DNA from: a virus
DNA: 64,000 nt
IMG/VR virus record: IMGVR_UViG_3300035181_000829
Span: 1-64,000 of that record
Strand: one strand, 5' to 3'
The translations under genes were made by a program, and so were the position numbers. This document shows, piece after piece, positions 9,601 through 17,400 of this stretch (position 1 is the stretch's first letter; every line of letters starts with the position of its first letter). The notes beneath the pieces are model-generated. The model did no database searches. It had not been told where the DNA came from and saw only the letters and a list, made by a program, of their open reading frames with translations.

Positions 9601-10784
9601 TAGTCCGGGCGGTCAACAAGGGTTTGGTCGGTGCCGTAGTCTTGAAGTGCCTGAATGGTCACTTGGCGGAGATAGTATCCACCGGCTGCGCTGGTATCAA
9701 TTTCAATATCGACGGTAGGCCGCGTATACTGATCGTCAAGCGAGCCAGTATCAATTCCCGCGTAAAGCAGGCTCACGTCCTTCACAATGTATGCGTAGTT
9801 GGTCGCGGTGACAATGTTAGCAGAGATTGTATCGGGCGTAACGAACGTGAAGTCATTGGCAATAGGTCCAGTGTAGTAGCACTTGAACGTATCATTGACG
9901 CCCGCCATCACGCCGTCGCTATTGAATGTGTTCGGCACAAGTTCGGGCAGCAAGCCCGCCACTTCGTTCGAGAACATGTCAAAAGGGATGGTGATCTTAT
10001 TTACCGTGGACGGAGACAAAAGGGAGAACAACTGTTGATAGTGGGAGATACCCTGAATATCTGTGAGGAAGTTGTGTGTAACGGTCTGCGAATGCCCATA
10101 GGCCATGCAATCCTGCAACGGTATATAGTAGCCCGTCGCATTGTCGCGCCAGTAAAGGATATGCCCAGCCGAAATGAAGTCTGAAATCTTGGTGTAGTCA
10201 ACCTGCACGAATGTCTGACCATCCGAGGCAAGAATGTATCTCTCTGTGCTGGCAGTAGACGTGTAGGTAGGGTCCAAGGACCAAGGCAACAATTCCGGGT
10301 CATACTGGTGTGCAAGATACCTGTCAGGGTATGGCAGGCATCCTACCTTACCAGAGTTCTTCGAGGTATCGATAGCCATGCTACCTACGAAATCGCGCAT
10401 GAGCTTACCGTCTGCCCAGATGCGCCCAACACCAATAATCGGACCCTTGCAGAGCATGAAGTCGGACGACACATGATAGGTGTAGGTAGTCTGTTTCTGT
10501 GAGTGCCCGCCCTTGCCGCCCACTTTATTCGTGGAAGACACTTCAATTAGATCGGTTGACGCAATGAGAATGCCAGCGATGCGGGTTGTGCCGTATGTTA
10601 TGGGGATAGGCGCTCCTAGGTTAGCCCTCGTTGTGGACGTATCAGACAAACGAGGGCCTTGAATGTCCGCAGGACGCGGAGCAAACAGGGCATTGTCAAT
10701 ATACCCACCGAGGGCCGAACCAAGAAATCCGCCAACGGGTCCGAGTAGGGCACTGCCGATAGACCCGAGGATCAGAGAAGCCAT
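6663..10784 (-). CDS. Tail hub / host-specificity protein (GTA megatron and lambda gpJ type)
   Basis: Protein of 1373 residues from ATG 10784 with a strong AAGGAG. The N-terminus (SIGSALLGPVGGFLGSALGGYID, then GAPIPITYGTTRIAGILI) is characteristic of the large tail-tip proteins of siphophages and gene transfer agents. The middle carries NAIYVRDQSGPNTWIN-type hub sequence, and the C-terminal part is fibronectin-like and beta-rich (SPCFLGGTRDGSNNLTIVWTRR). It should form the central tip below the distal tail and contact the host. It follows NlpC/P60, DUF2163 and DUF2460 genes in the order of the GTA tail module. A palindrome at 7390-7399 lies in frame (AIDC), with degenerate copies at about 8821 and 9261. 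Confidence 0.85.
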   Translation of the reverse strand: MASLILGSIGSALLGPVGGFLGSALGGYIDNALFAPRPADIQGPRLSDTSTTRANLGAPIPITYGTTRIAGILIASTDLIEVSSTNKVGGKGGHSQKQTTYTYHVSSDFMLCKGPIIGVGRIWADGKLMRDFVGSMAIDTSKNSGKVGCLPYPDRYLAHQYDPELLPWSLDPTYTSTASTERYILASDGQTFVQVDYTKISDFISAGHILYWRDNATGYYIPLQDCMAYGHSQTVTHNFLTDIQGISHYQQLFSLLSPSTVNKITIPFDMFSNEVAGLLPELVPNTFNSDGVMAGVNDTFKCYYTGPIANDFTFVTPDTISANIVTATNYAYIVKDVSLLYAGIDTGSLDDQYTRPTVDIEIDTSAAGGYYLRQVTIQALQDYGTDQTLVDRPDYDYQKEGKSWTTFQIFHDTSATTVLATGGAVDKKILNGLQIPRYARWLRIQVEIWYVYPNIHTVTIPPITFKYVPSKASITGEGGIVGDGTGQRGWHSYYNLFAAFADWSKQSILQMTQVNNVTLYRGTEDQISDPAMEVALNSPVPAYIDRAHIVFDTLQLANFGNRIPNLTFETVRYENDTAAGIIEDLMDIGEVDEKYYDLTALPVTGDDAFVAGYTIGTQTSIRDAITAMLDVFDIDAADIMNQIVFRPRRRTAIDYIISTDDLDAKTPGSSPSPLIEYSYADIMELPRSLSISYSDPGRDYQINNAIYVRDQSGPNTWINKKGNTVKKSPSTQTSTAEYPVVSYPRIMKDAVVRRMQDAWTQKNTAKFKLPHKYVQIAPTDIISLRDNSATHYDQNIEVLQAPFGGGVDPRPGLLNGSNGVVHVYSPGVWLGAGNVGYMSTWGGLGVEAIPGGNGNWSGGIFYQDFDLGNYLTDDQIAAGGHVAQFCIDGEQQYSGYNLVWEGSHGVLLYAFKGTLDANGNTVPDFNGYIDAYGTGFVEIILGTTNLSYTTGKVTFQLPAGTRFVRCQVYCAAVLASYNGQYFENPILNLALKTDKLPIYSETIVKLTTVTRGADGILQCEGTLYKAPRRAGDLNVLSITGNAGTSQYISPVGSATIKLANTILYLMDIPAIRSTENDAGFYVGFAAEDGAWEGAEFYRSLDSGATYVDISTNIVPIVAGKVVSGALLGAIDCRVPDITSSIVVQLYNSDNELTSVTSDALLSGSNLALIGNELVSFLTATHLTGNQFQLNGAFIRGIAGTDRSECTDTHVVNEEFVLLQQAALVNFTDDLANRNRPMSYKAVTIGINTSDVAAETFTNTAQRLFPYSPCFLGGTRDGSNNLTIVWTRRDRFGIAWPDYIDIPNSEAYERYEIDVYDGTFATVLRTIVVNDAQTIVYSAADQTTDGLTPGNHVNIMVYQISDKVGRGHPAKGIV

Positions 10785-10795
10785 TAGTATACTCC

Positions 10796-11275
10796 TTAAA
10801 CGACGCCGCGAATTTTCCAGCAAGCGTGGATTCTTGGTATCAGGTAGGTAGGATCGATTGGCATCTCGATGACGCCGCGACGTTCTTGTGCATAAGAATG
10901 GATCATCGTTTCGCGGCCTTGGCTATCCTTGCCCGTATACACGACGATATGTCGGGGCACGCCGCGTTTTTCGATCCATAACGTGATCGCATCACCGGGC
11001 TGCAATCGATTGCAGAGGGCATCACCGGGCTGGTAATCGGTGCGGTCCATGTGATCGTAGCACAAGGTATCGAATGTCATGCTGTCAGGCATGTGCGAAT
11101 ACCCGGTAATCTTGGGGCCTTCGGTGAAGATACCTAGGCGGGTGCCGGATACGATAAGCAAGCCGATACAATCCATACGCTCAAGTGAACGGCCCATATG
11201 TTGAAACCGCGCCCCCTTGTGGGAACGCAATTCGGTGAGCCATTCCTGCCGGGTGACGGTCTTAGGCTTTTGCAT
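10796..11275 (-). CDS. NlpC/P60 tail peptidase (cell-wall hydrolase)
   Basis: Protein of 159 residues from ATG 11275, overlapping the DUF2163 gene by 14 bases. Catalytic Cys36 lies in RMDCIGLLI and His109 in VPRHIVVYTG; MIHSYAQ follows as the third element. It should cleave peptide stems of peptidoglycan during DNA entry, as GTA gp14-type proteins do. Residues 82-96 contain QPGDA twice, separated by LCNRL. This is a 10-residue in-frame insertion produced by a 14-base direct repeat flanking a dispersed palindrome. QPGD is normally present once in the family, so the insertion looks recent and tolerated. Confidence 0.85.
   Translation of the reverse strand: MQKPKTVTRQEWLTELRSHKGARFQHMGRSLERMDCIGLLIVSGTRLGIFTEGPKITGYSHMPDSMTFDTLCYDHMDRTDYQPGDALCNRLQPGDAITLWIEKRGVPRHIVVYTGKDSQGRETMIHSYAQERRGVIEMPIDPTYLIPRIHACWKIRGVV
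10989..11032. repeat. 14-bp direct repeats flanking a dispersed palindrome
   Basis: GCATCACCGGGCTG occurs at 10989-11002 and again at 11019-11032, with CAATCGATTG at 11003-11012 between them. The unit is exactly 30 bases, so the reading frame is kept. Confidence 0.9.
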
Positions 11276-12122
11276 CGGGATACCTGCTGAGCATATCGTT
11301 ACCAACCGTGAACGGTTCTCCGCCAAACCGGCGCGAATTGCCGTAGGACTGGCATGTATTGTAGTTCTTGTCACAGCCCCGCACAAGCGTCACTTGGTCA
11401 CCAGTCGTGATGGGGAATGGCATGTCGAGAAACAGCGTAATCTTGCTGGAAACATGACTGATAATTTCCATTGCGAGGCCAGCGTTGTTCCCGGTAACCC
11501 ATATGGCTTTGCCCCAAGTGTAGTTTGATGCAAAGAAGTCGGCAGGTGTGAACAAAAACGTGTCATTTAAGCCCATTGCCGTGATTGGATAGGTGGTAGC
11601 ATAGGTGCTCTGAGAAAGGCCACATTTTGTATCACAAAAGTTGTAACGGCACTGCACCGAAGTCACGTCCGTAAATATCTGCGATAGCTGCTGGGCGATG
11701 CCGCGAAGATCAGCCCGAAAGCTGGTATCCTGCATGGTGATCGCGCCGATCCATGTAGTCTTGAGAGGGAACGGCACGACACCCTTGTTGGACCAGTAGG
11801 CTAGAAGCAGGTCAACCCGTGCGAACTTGAATCTACCAGCCGAAAGGTCCGCATCAGTGAGGGAATCATCACTGATGATCGCATCGATATTCAAGTTGGA
11901 AACCGCAAGGCCGGACTGATTCTCGATTGCGGTCATCTTAAACGACGCCGCAGATTTATAGACTTGCAGTGTGCCGTCATCCTCCATCAGCTTTATGTCA
12001 GTGTCATGTGCTGTGAAGCGGAAGACCATACCATCCTGTCGGCTGATCTTCACGCATTCGGCATACTGCGTCCGCGTCTGAGTGAAGCGGTTCAGCATTT
12101 CGATGTAGGTAGCGCGGTTCAT
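11262..12122 (-). CDS. DUF2163 / BR0599-type tail protein
   Basis: Protein of 286 residues, ATG start. It has the family layout: an early LAVSNLNIDAIISDDSLTD element, a middle RGIAQQLSQIF element, and two cysteine motifs (CRYNFCDTKCGL and GCDKNYNTC) followed by RRFGGEPF. In GTA gp13 and its relatives such cysteines bind a metal or iron-sulfur centre in the tail tip. It is translationally coupled to DUF2460 upstream (ATGA-type overlap) and overlaps the peptidase gene downstream. Confidence 0.85.
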   Translation of the reverse strand: MNRATYIEMLNRFTQTRTQYAECVKISRQDGMVFRFTAHDTDIKLMEDDGTLQVYKSAASFKMTAIENQSGLAVSNLNIDAIISDDSLTDADLSAGRFKFARVDLLLAYWSNKGVVPFPLKTTWIGAITMQDTSFRADLRGIAQQLSQIFTDVTSVQCRYNFCDTKCGLSQSTYATTYPITAMGLNDTFLFTPADFFASNYTWGKAIWVTGNNAGLAMEIISHVSSKITLFLDMPFPITTGDQVTLVRGCDKNYNTCQSYGNSRRFGGEPFTVGNDMLSRYPDAKA

Positions 12123-13237
12123 TCAAAAACCTCGACCAGCACGATGCTGCTGAAATTGGCGACTGCGCTGTCACGCATACCAGCCGTGATTTCGGACGGC
12201 AGAACCGTCCCGTCCTTGAAGCGAACGGGAACATGGAAGTAGTAACCAGCGGTGATCAATGCGCCGACAGGTGGTAGCGTGGGCGTGAGTGTGATCGAAT
12301 GGGTTTCATCCACACCGCCCCATGCCGTTCCGTCATACTTCTGCAACGTGAGATAGTGGGCGGGTGAGATAGCGGCGATACGCAGCGGGGCACCCGACTG
12401 CGGCGCGTTGTTCGCCGTGTTGGCGAATCCTGTGATATAGACCAAATCACCGACATTGAAACCAGCGGTATTCGAGGTTATCAGGTTGTTGCCGGTCTTC
12501 GTAAACGTGTTCGTGGTCGCGGGACGACCAAGCGAAAAATCAATCTGGCATGTTGCCATATTGTAAGACCAGTTGAAAACTTGAAAGCCATCGACCGCGA
12601 GCACAAGCGTCGATACATCGGGATAACGGATGCGACGTTGTTTCTGGTAAGCGCCATAGGTATAGTATTTGTAAAGCGGGTAGGACGCCTGTGCACCGAC
12701 CGCGACGGCAATCTGTTGGTCTAGCATGGTCACATTGGTAAGCGACATGCCTGCATCACTTTCCGCGCTTGTGTTGTCCAGCGGGTCCATGAACAGGAAT
12801 GCGGCGAAGTCACCGGAGACAACGTGCCAGATGCGCATTACCTGCGCTATCTCGTTGGCTGGCAGGTTATCCATCTTGATATTGTATTCGTGCTTCGGGT
12901 ATTTCCACCGCTGTTGCCGCTGTTCGGCCCCGCTGTCCACTTCGGACTTGTAGGTCTCGTAAGTGGGCACCCCGGTCGAGCCGTATGTGATGCACTCTGG
13001 GAAAATCAGATCGGTGTAAACCATGTCGGTATCCTCGGTTCCTTCGGTCGCTGCAATCGATTGCCGACCGCCATTCGGCGCACGATCTGCACGAAACATT
13101 ACATCGATGCCAACGCCAAACACTTTGACAACATTACCGGCTATCATGCAATCTATGCCAACACCGTAAACCTTTTTGAACAAGGATGATTTGGTTAGAG
13201 CATCGATGCCAGTTCCGTATACTTTCGTATAGGTCAT
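12119..13237 (-). CDS. DUF2460 distal tail protein with N-terminal triple repeat
   Basis: Protein of 372 residues. The DUF2460 core starts near residue 80 (YTDLIFPECITYGSTGVPTY, then RWKYPKHEYNI and a FAAFLFMDPLDNT element). Family members form the distal tail ring. Ahead of the core are about 70 extra residues with three copies of KV(Y/F)GxGID (KVYGTGIDAL, KVYGVGIDCM, KVFGVGIDVM) and a linker with GGRQSIAATEG. The linker is encoded across the palindrome at 13054-13063. I do not know this repeat from other DUF2460 proteins. Confidence 0.8.
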   Translation of the reverse strand: MTYTKVYGTGIDALTKSSLFKKVYGVGIDCMIAGNVVKVFGVGIDVMFRADRAPNGGRQSIAATEGTEDTDMVYTDLIFPECITYGSTGVPTYETYKSEVDSGAEQRQQRWKYPKHEYNIKMDNLPANEIAQVMRIWHVVSGDFAAFLFMDPLDNTSAESDAGMSLTNVTMLDQQIAVAVGAQASYPLYKYYTYGAYQKQRRIRYPDVSTLVLAVDGFQVFNWSYNMATCQIDFSLGRPATTNTFTKTGNNLITSNTAGFNVGDLVYITGFANTANNAPQSGAPLRIAAISPAHYLTLQKYDGTAWGGVDETHSITLTPTLPPVGALITAGYYFHVPVRFKDGTVLPSEITAGMRDSAVANFSSIVLVEVFE

Positions 13238-13238
13238 A

Positions 13239-14441
13239 TCAAACCCCGTCGATGCCTACTTGAAGGTCATTGACAACAGTTGGCGTCAATGCAACACCGC
13301 CTGGCCCCGCCGTAGAATACATGCTGACCACCCTTGGGGCCGTGCTCGTGATGGGGATACCACCGCTATCAATGTAGGTGCCTGCGGAGTTGTAGAGTCG
13401 GCTTATGATCCCACCGGACCCCGCGCTCAAAAGCCCGGTGAACGTGCGGGCCGCAACAGCCGTCACATTACCGATGCTTGCTGCAAGATCATCGACAGTG
13501 TAAATGTCTATCTGGTTCGTTGCAGTCTGTTGCACGTAGGCCGTGAGGGCTGTCGGGTCGAACAGCGTATTAACGTTGGCGTAGTTTGCCCCCGCTGCTG
13601 GCGTCCAGTTTGTCGTAGCCGTCGCACCATTGGGTTTCAGGTAGATGATCTGCTGCGGGCCAAGCATGGTGTTGGGAAGCCCGGTCTGGCTACGCAATAC
13701 ATAGATGTCATCGATCCAGTGGGTGTAACCACCTGTGAAGTAGCCGTTGTGGTTATTCACGATTGCAGCAGATGTAATAAGCGCCGTAGCAGCTTTCCTC
13801 AAGCCCGCCGAATAGGCTTGGGTAAGCACTGCTACACCGTTGACATTGATGCTCACGTAAGGGGTCGCGCCGATCATGTCGAGCATCACTTCGACATACG
13901 ACCATATGTTAACACGAAGCGCGCCGGGTGGTGTTGACAGCCCCGCAATCATGGCTGGCGTAATCAGCCCGGTGTTTGCCATATCGAACGACACCGACGA
14001 AAAGAACAGCATACCAGAAGTTGACAGCCAAAGGGATGCCTGTTCAACATTCGACACACCGTCATCGTAGCCGAACTGCACGAGGCAGATGGCCTGATTG
14101 GGCAGCTTGTCGAACTTGAATCCGAACCCAAGCACAACCCTGTTTGTCACTGCAAGGTTGTATTGTATCGGAATGGGTTTCGTGCCATTGAAGTCTGCAT
14201 TATACGTTCCCGCGTCGGGACGCTGTATCTGCAACGACTGACCGGCAACACGGTAGTCCGTAGCCACGATCAGTGGTCCGCTTGCCGTGGAATAGCCGCC
14301 GCTGGCATCCTTGAACCAGTTCGCCGTATTGGCGGGTAAAGCAAAACCAAGATAGTTGGCAAGATCTATCGCCGCAAGTTGGGTAGTATACAAAGCCGTT
14401 GGTTTCATATATTCGAAGCCTTGGAACGCTGCCAGTGCCAT
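13239..14441 (-). CDS. Large LamG-like virion protein
   Basis: Protein of 400 residues between the tape measure and DUF2460 genes. Concanavalin/LamG-like strands are suggested by VVLGFGFKFDKLP, LRVNIWSYVEVMLDMIG, TPYVSINVNGVAV and THWIDDIYVL. The C-terminal half is TxxA-rich (ANVNTLFDPTALTAYVQQ). Similar proteins in siphophages sit at this locus and probably decorate the tail tip. The function is inferred. Confidence 0.65.
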   Translation of the reverse strand: MALAAFQGFEYMKPTALYTTQLAAIDLANYLGFALPANTANWFKDASGGYSTASGPLIVATDYRVAGQSLQIQRPDAGTYNADFNGTKPIPIQYNLAVTNRVVLGFGFKFDKLPNQAICLVQFGYDDGVSNVEQASLWLSTSGMLFFSSVSFDMANTGLITPAMIAGLSTPPGALRVNIWSYVEVMLDMIGATPYVSINVNGVAVLTQAYSAGLRKAATALITSAAIVNNHNGYFTGGYTHWIDDIYVLRSQTGLPNTMLGPQQIIYLKPNGATATTNWTPAAGANYANVNTLFDPTALTAYVQQTATNQIDIYTVDDLAASIGNVTAVAARTFTGLLSAGSGGIISRLYNSAGTYIDSGGIPITSTAPRVVSMYSTAGPGGVALTPTVVNDLQVGIDGV

Positions 14442-14457
14442 GTTGTATCCTCGCTTG

Positions 14458-14467
14458 CAATCGATTG
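14458..14467. repeat. Dispersed palindrome CAATCGATTG (intergenic)
   Basis: Lies in the 29-base gap between the tape measure stop (14471) and the next start (14441), in the context CTTG-core-TAGTC. Confidence 0.9.
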
Positions 14468-14470
14468 TAG

Positions 14471-17400
14471 TCAGGTATTGCGCCGTGCTTTTTCAAGCGC
14501 AGCACCAAGTTGTTTCGCGTGTTGATCCGCCGAACGCCGGAAGGTATCAGCCGGGGCTTGGCCTCCGTTCACATGGTAGTGCACATTCAGATGGGTATCG
14601 CCGTGGTGGACACTGTTGTTATCGCCCCCGCGCACGTTGTTGTTCACCGCACCTTGACCCATCATAGCAGCAAAATCGGCGCTGCCAACCTGACCGCTTA
14701 CCTCGCCGCCCGCTGCGAATCCATTGAAGCTCTTGCCAGACATTAATCCAATAAGCTTCTGCGTATCGCCCGGTTTGATGGCTCCGCTGTTGATCGCTTT
14801 CAGCAATGGGCGGAAATTCTTCGTCGCCTCGCTATGCACAACGAACTCGCCGTTCGAAAGCCAAGCAGGGATACTGTCGCTCGTGCCATTACCAGCGCCA
14901 TACACATCGCCGCCGTCAGCGAAGCCAAGGAAGCTTTTGATGCCGCCGAGGATTGAATTGCCGATTCCACCGAAAATACCACCGAGCGTTCCGCCAGCAG
15001 CACCACCGCCACTACCACTTAGGCTAACCGGGTTAAAGGTAGCCGAACCGAGCGACTTACCACCGCTTGCTGCCTGAGTCGCGGCGTTCAGCCCAGCAAC
15101 GAACTGTGCACCAAACGTATTGATCGTCGTCACAAGCGAGGTTGAAAACTGCGTGAAGATCGACTTGAACTGATCAGCCGCTTCGGTCGCATTCTTGCTG
15201 AGCGCATCAAGTATGCCACCACCGCCCGCCGCAGCCCCAGCGGTAGAACCCGCTGCACCGGATGGGGCCGTAGTGTGGGTTAACCCGAGGGCTGACAGAA
15301 TACCACCTATAAGACCACTGCTACCTACAGATGGCGTGCCAGCGCTGCCCTGTTGTGACGGTTGCTGCGCATTGCCGAAGATCGAACCACCACCGCCGGT
15401 CAGGCTGGAAATGGATTGCTGGATCAGGCCCTTGGTGAAGCCCGCGAAAATCTGCTTGGAAATGTCCAGCATGGACTTCTTGAAGCTATCCCAAGCGTTC
15501 TTCGTGTCGAAGATGAAATCGCCGATACCTTTGGACAGAGTGTCGAGCACGCCGGTCGTGGCCGTCGATACAATGTCAGTAAGCGTGACAAGGCTCTTTT
15601 CGTATTCTGCAAAGCCTTTGTCGATCCCCGCTGCGACGATGGTCCAAGTATTCTTAGTATGGAACGCCAAATCGTCAAGATCACGCTCGAACAGCTTGAT
15701 GGCATCGTCACGACGCTTCATCGAGTTCTCAAACGATGCTACCGCTGCAAGGTCAGCGGCTTCGGCCTTCTGCAACGCAACGATGGTTGCCTGATAATCG
15801 CCCGCGATCTGGTCGGTCAGCTTTCCCTTGGCACCGATGGATTTCAGTTGCTCTTGCAGTTTGGCAATCTGACCTTCGTATTTGCTCTTTACCGCAGCCT
15901 CATCATAGTTGAAGTTGAAGTCGATGCGTTGATCGATGGTCAGCCCTCGGGTGCTGTCGTTCAACGTCTTTTGTGCATCAAGCAACGTTTTCTGCGCCGC
16001 CCGAAGTTCGTCGGCAATCTTATTGGCCGTATCAACGCCGCTGCTACCGCCTCGTGCGGGTCCACGGGCACCACCGGGTTTGAATGACGCGGAGACAGTG
16101 GCTACAGCTTTCTGACCGGAGAGCACACCGTTGGTAACGACCTGTTCGATCTGTGCGAGCAAGTTTTTAGATACATCATCGAGAAACTTGACCATCTCAG
16201 GCGAAAGGCTCAACGCCTTTGCGGAGGCGTTCACAAGATCGACAACAACTTGCTGGTATTTCGCAAACTGCGAGGCGGTGAATGCCTGCACATCGGCGGG
16301 GGACGCATTCGGATTCTGAGCGAGGTAGTTCTTGATTGCGTCAATCGCGGGCTTGCCTTCAATAAGGTCAACAAGGCCCGGAATGTTGGCGGGGTCAAAT
16401 GCGAGGCCAGCCTTGTCAAATGCAGCCTGTGCTGCGGCGGCATACCCGGCGTAGTCATCGGTTCCGATAGCGTCAAAGATCGCCTGATACTGTTTGGTGG
16501 ACTTATCTGCAACAGCTTGGGCATCTTGCAACGTAGTTAGATTAGTGCCTGCCGCTGCGGCTTGCAGTGACGTGGCTAGGCTCTTGGACGTTTCCGACAG
16601 GAGCTTTTCGTAATTGATCCGCGTTTTCAGGTTTTCAGCATCAAGCACAGCACGAGCCGTATCGATGCCCGCATCAATTACCTTCGTGGTTTGCTTGGCC
16701 GTATAGCTCGCAATTATTTGACCGGCCTGCGATTCCGAAACGTTGCTGTCAGTGCTTAGGATGGTGCGAAGAATGTCATCGAGGTTTATGGCCCCTTTGG
16801 TATCCTTGAGCTTATTGACAATATCCGTGATCACCTGCTTGTTTTGCAGGAGCTTCGCAAAGTCAATCGATTTGAACTGGTCCGGCAGGGTGGTATCCCC
16901 GCTTGCAATCGATTGTAGGAACTTCGTAAGGCCGACCGCGCGATGTTCCTGCGCACCATGAAGAACCGAAAGCGTCCGGTCTAGTAGTTCATTTTCGCTA
17001 GCTGTCTGCTGCGTATACTCAATAACAGACTTGGCGATTTCGGTGCCGTAGTTGTCCACAAGCCAACTGCTGAGGTAGCTCTGCATATTCTGCGCGTAAG
17101 GCTGCTTTTCCTGTATGTATTTCGCAACCTGATTGCTGGCTGCAATAATGCTGGCCCGATCTTTCTCGTTAACGCTCGCGAGGTTCTTGCTGAAATCATC
17201 CTGTGAAGCCTTTATAGCGTCGGAAATGGTGCCAAGTTGTTTTGCAGCGTCATCTATTGATGCCTGCGTATTCTGCACATACATAAGAGGTTGGCTGTAA
17301 AGCGTAGTGTCTGCAAGGCCACTATCATACCGTTGTTGGTCCAGTTGCAGGTTAGCCGATATGTTCCCCGCATCCTTCTGCGAGAATGCACTTCCTTGCG

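Noticed and set aside
8931-10184. 417-residue plus-strand open frame opposite the tail hub
   Set aside because: Antisense shadow of a well-supported gene, no motifs.
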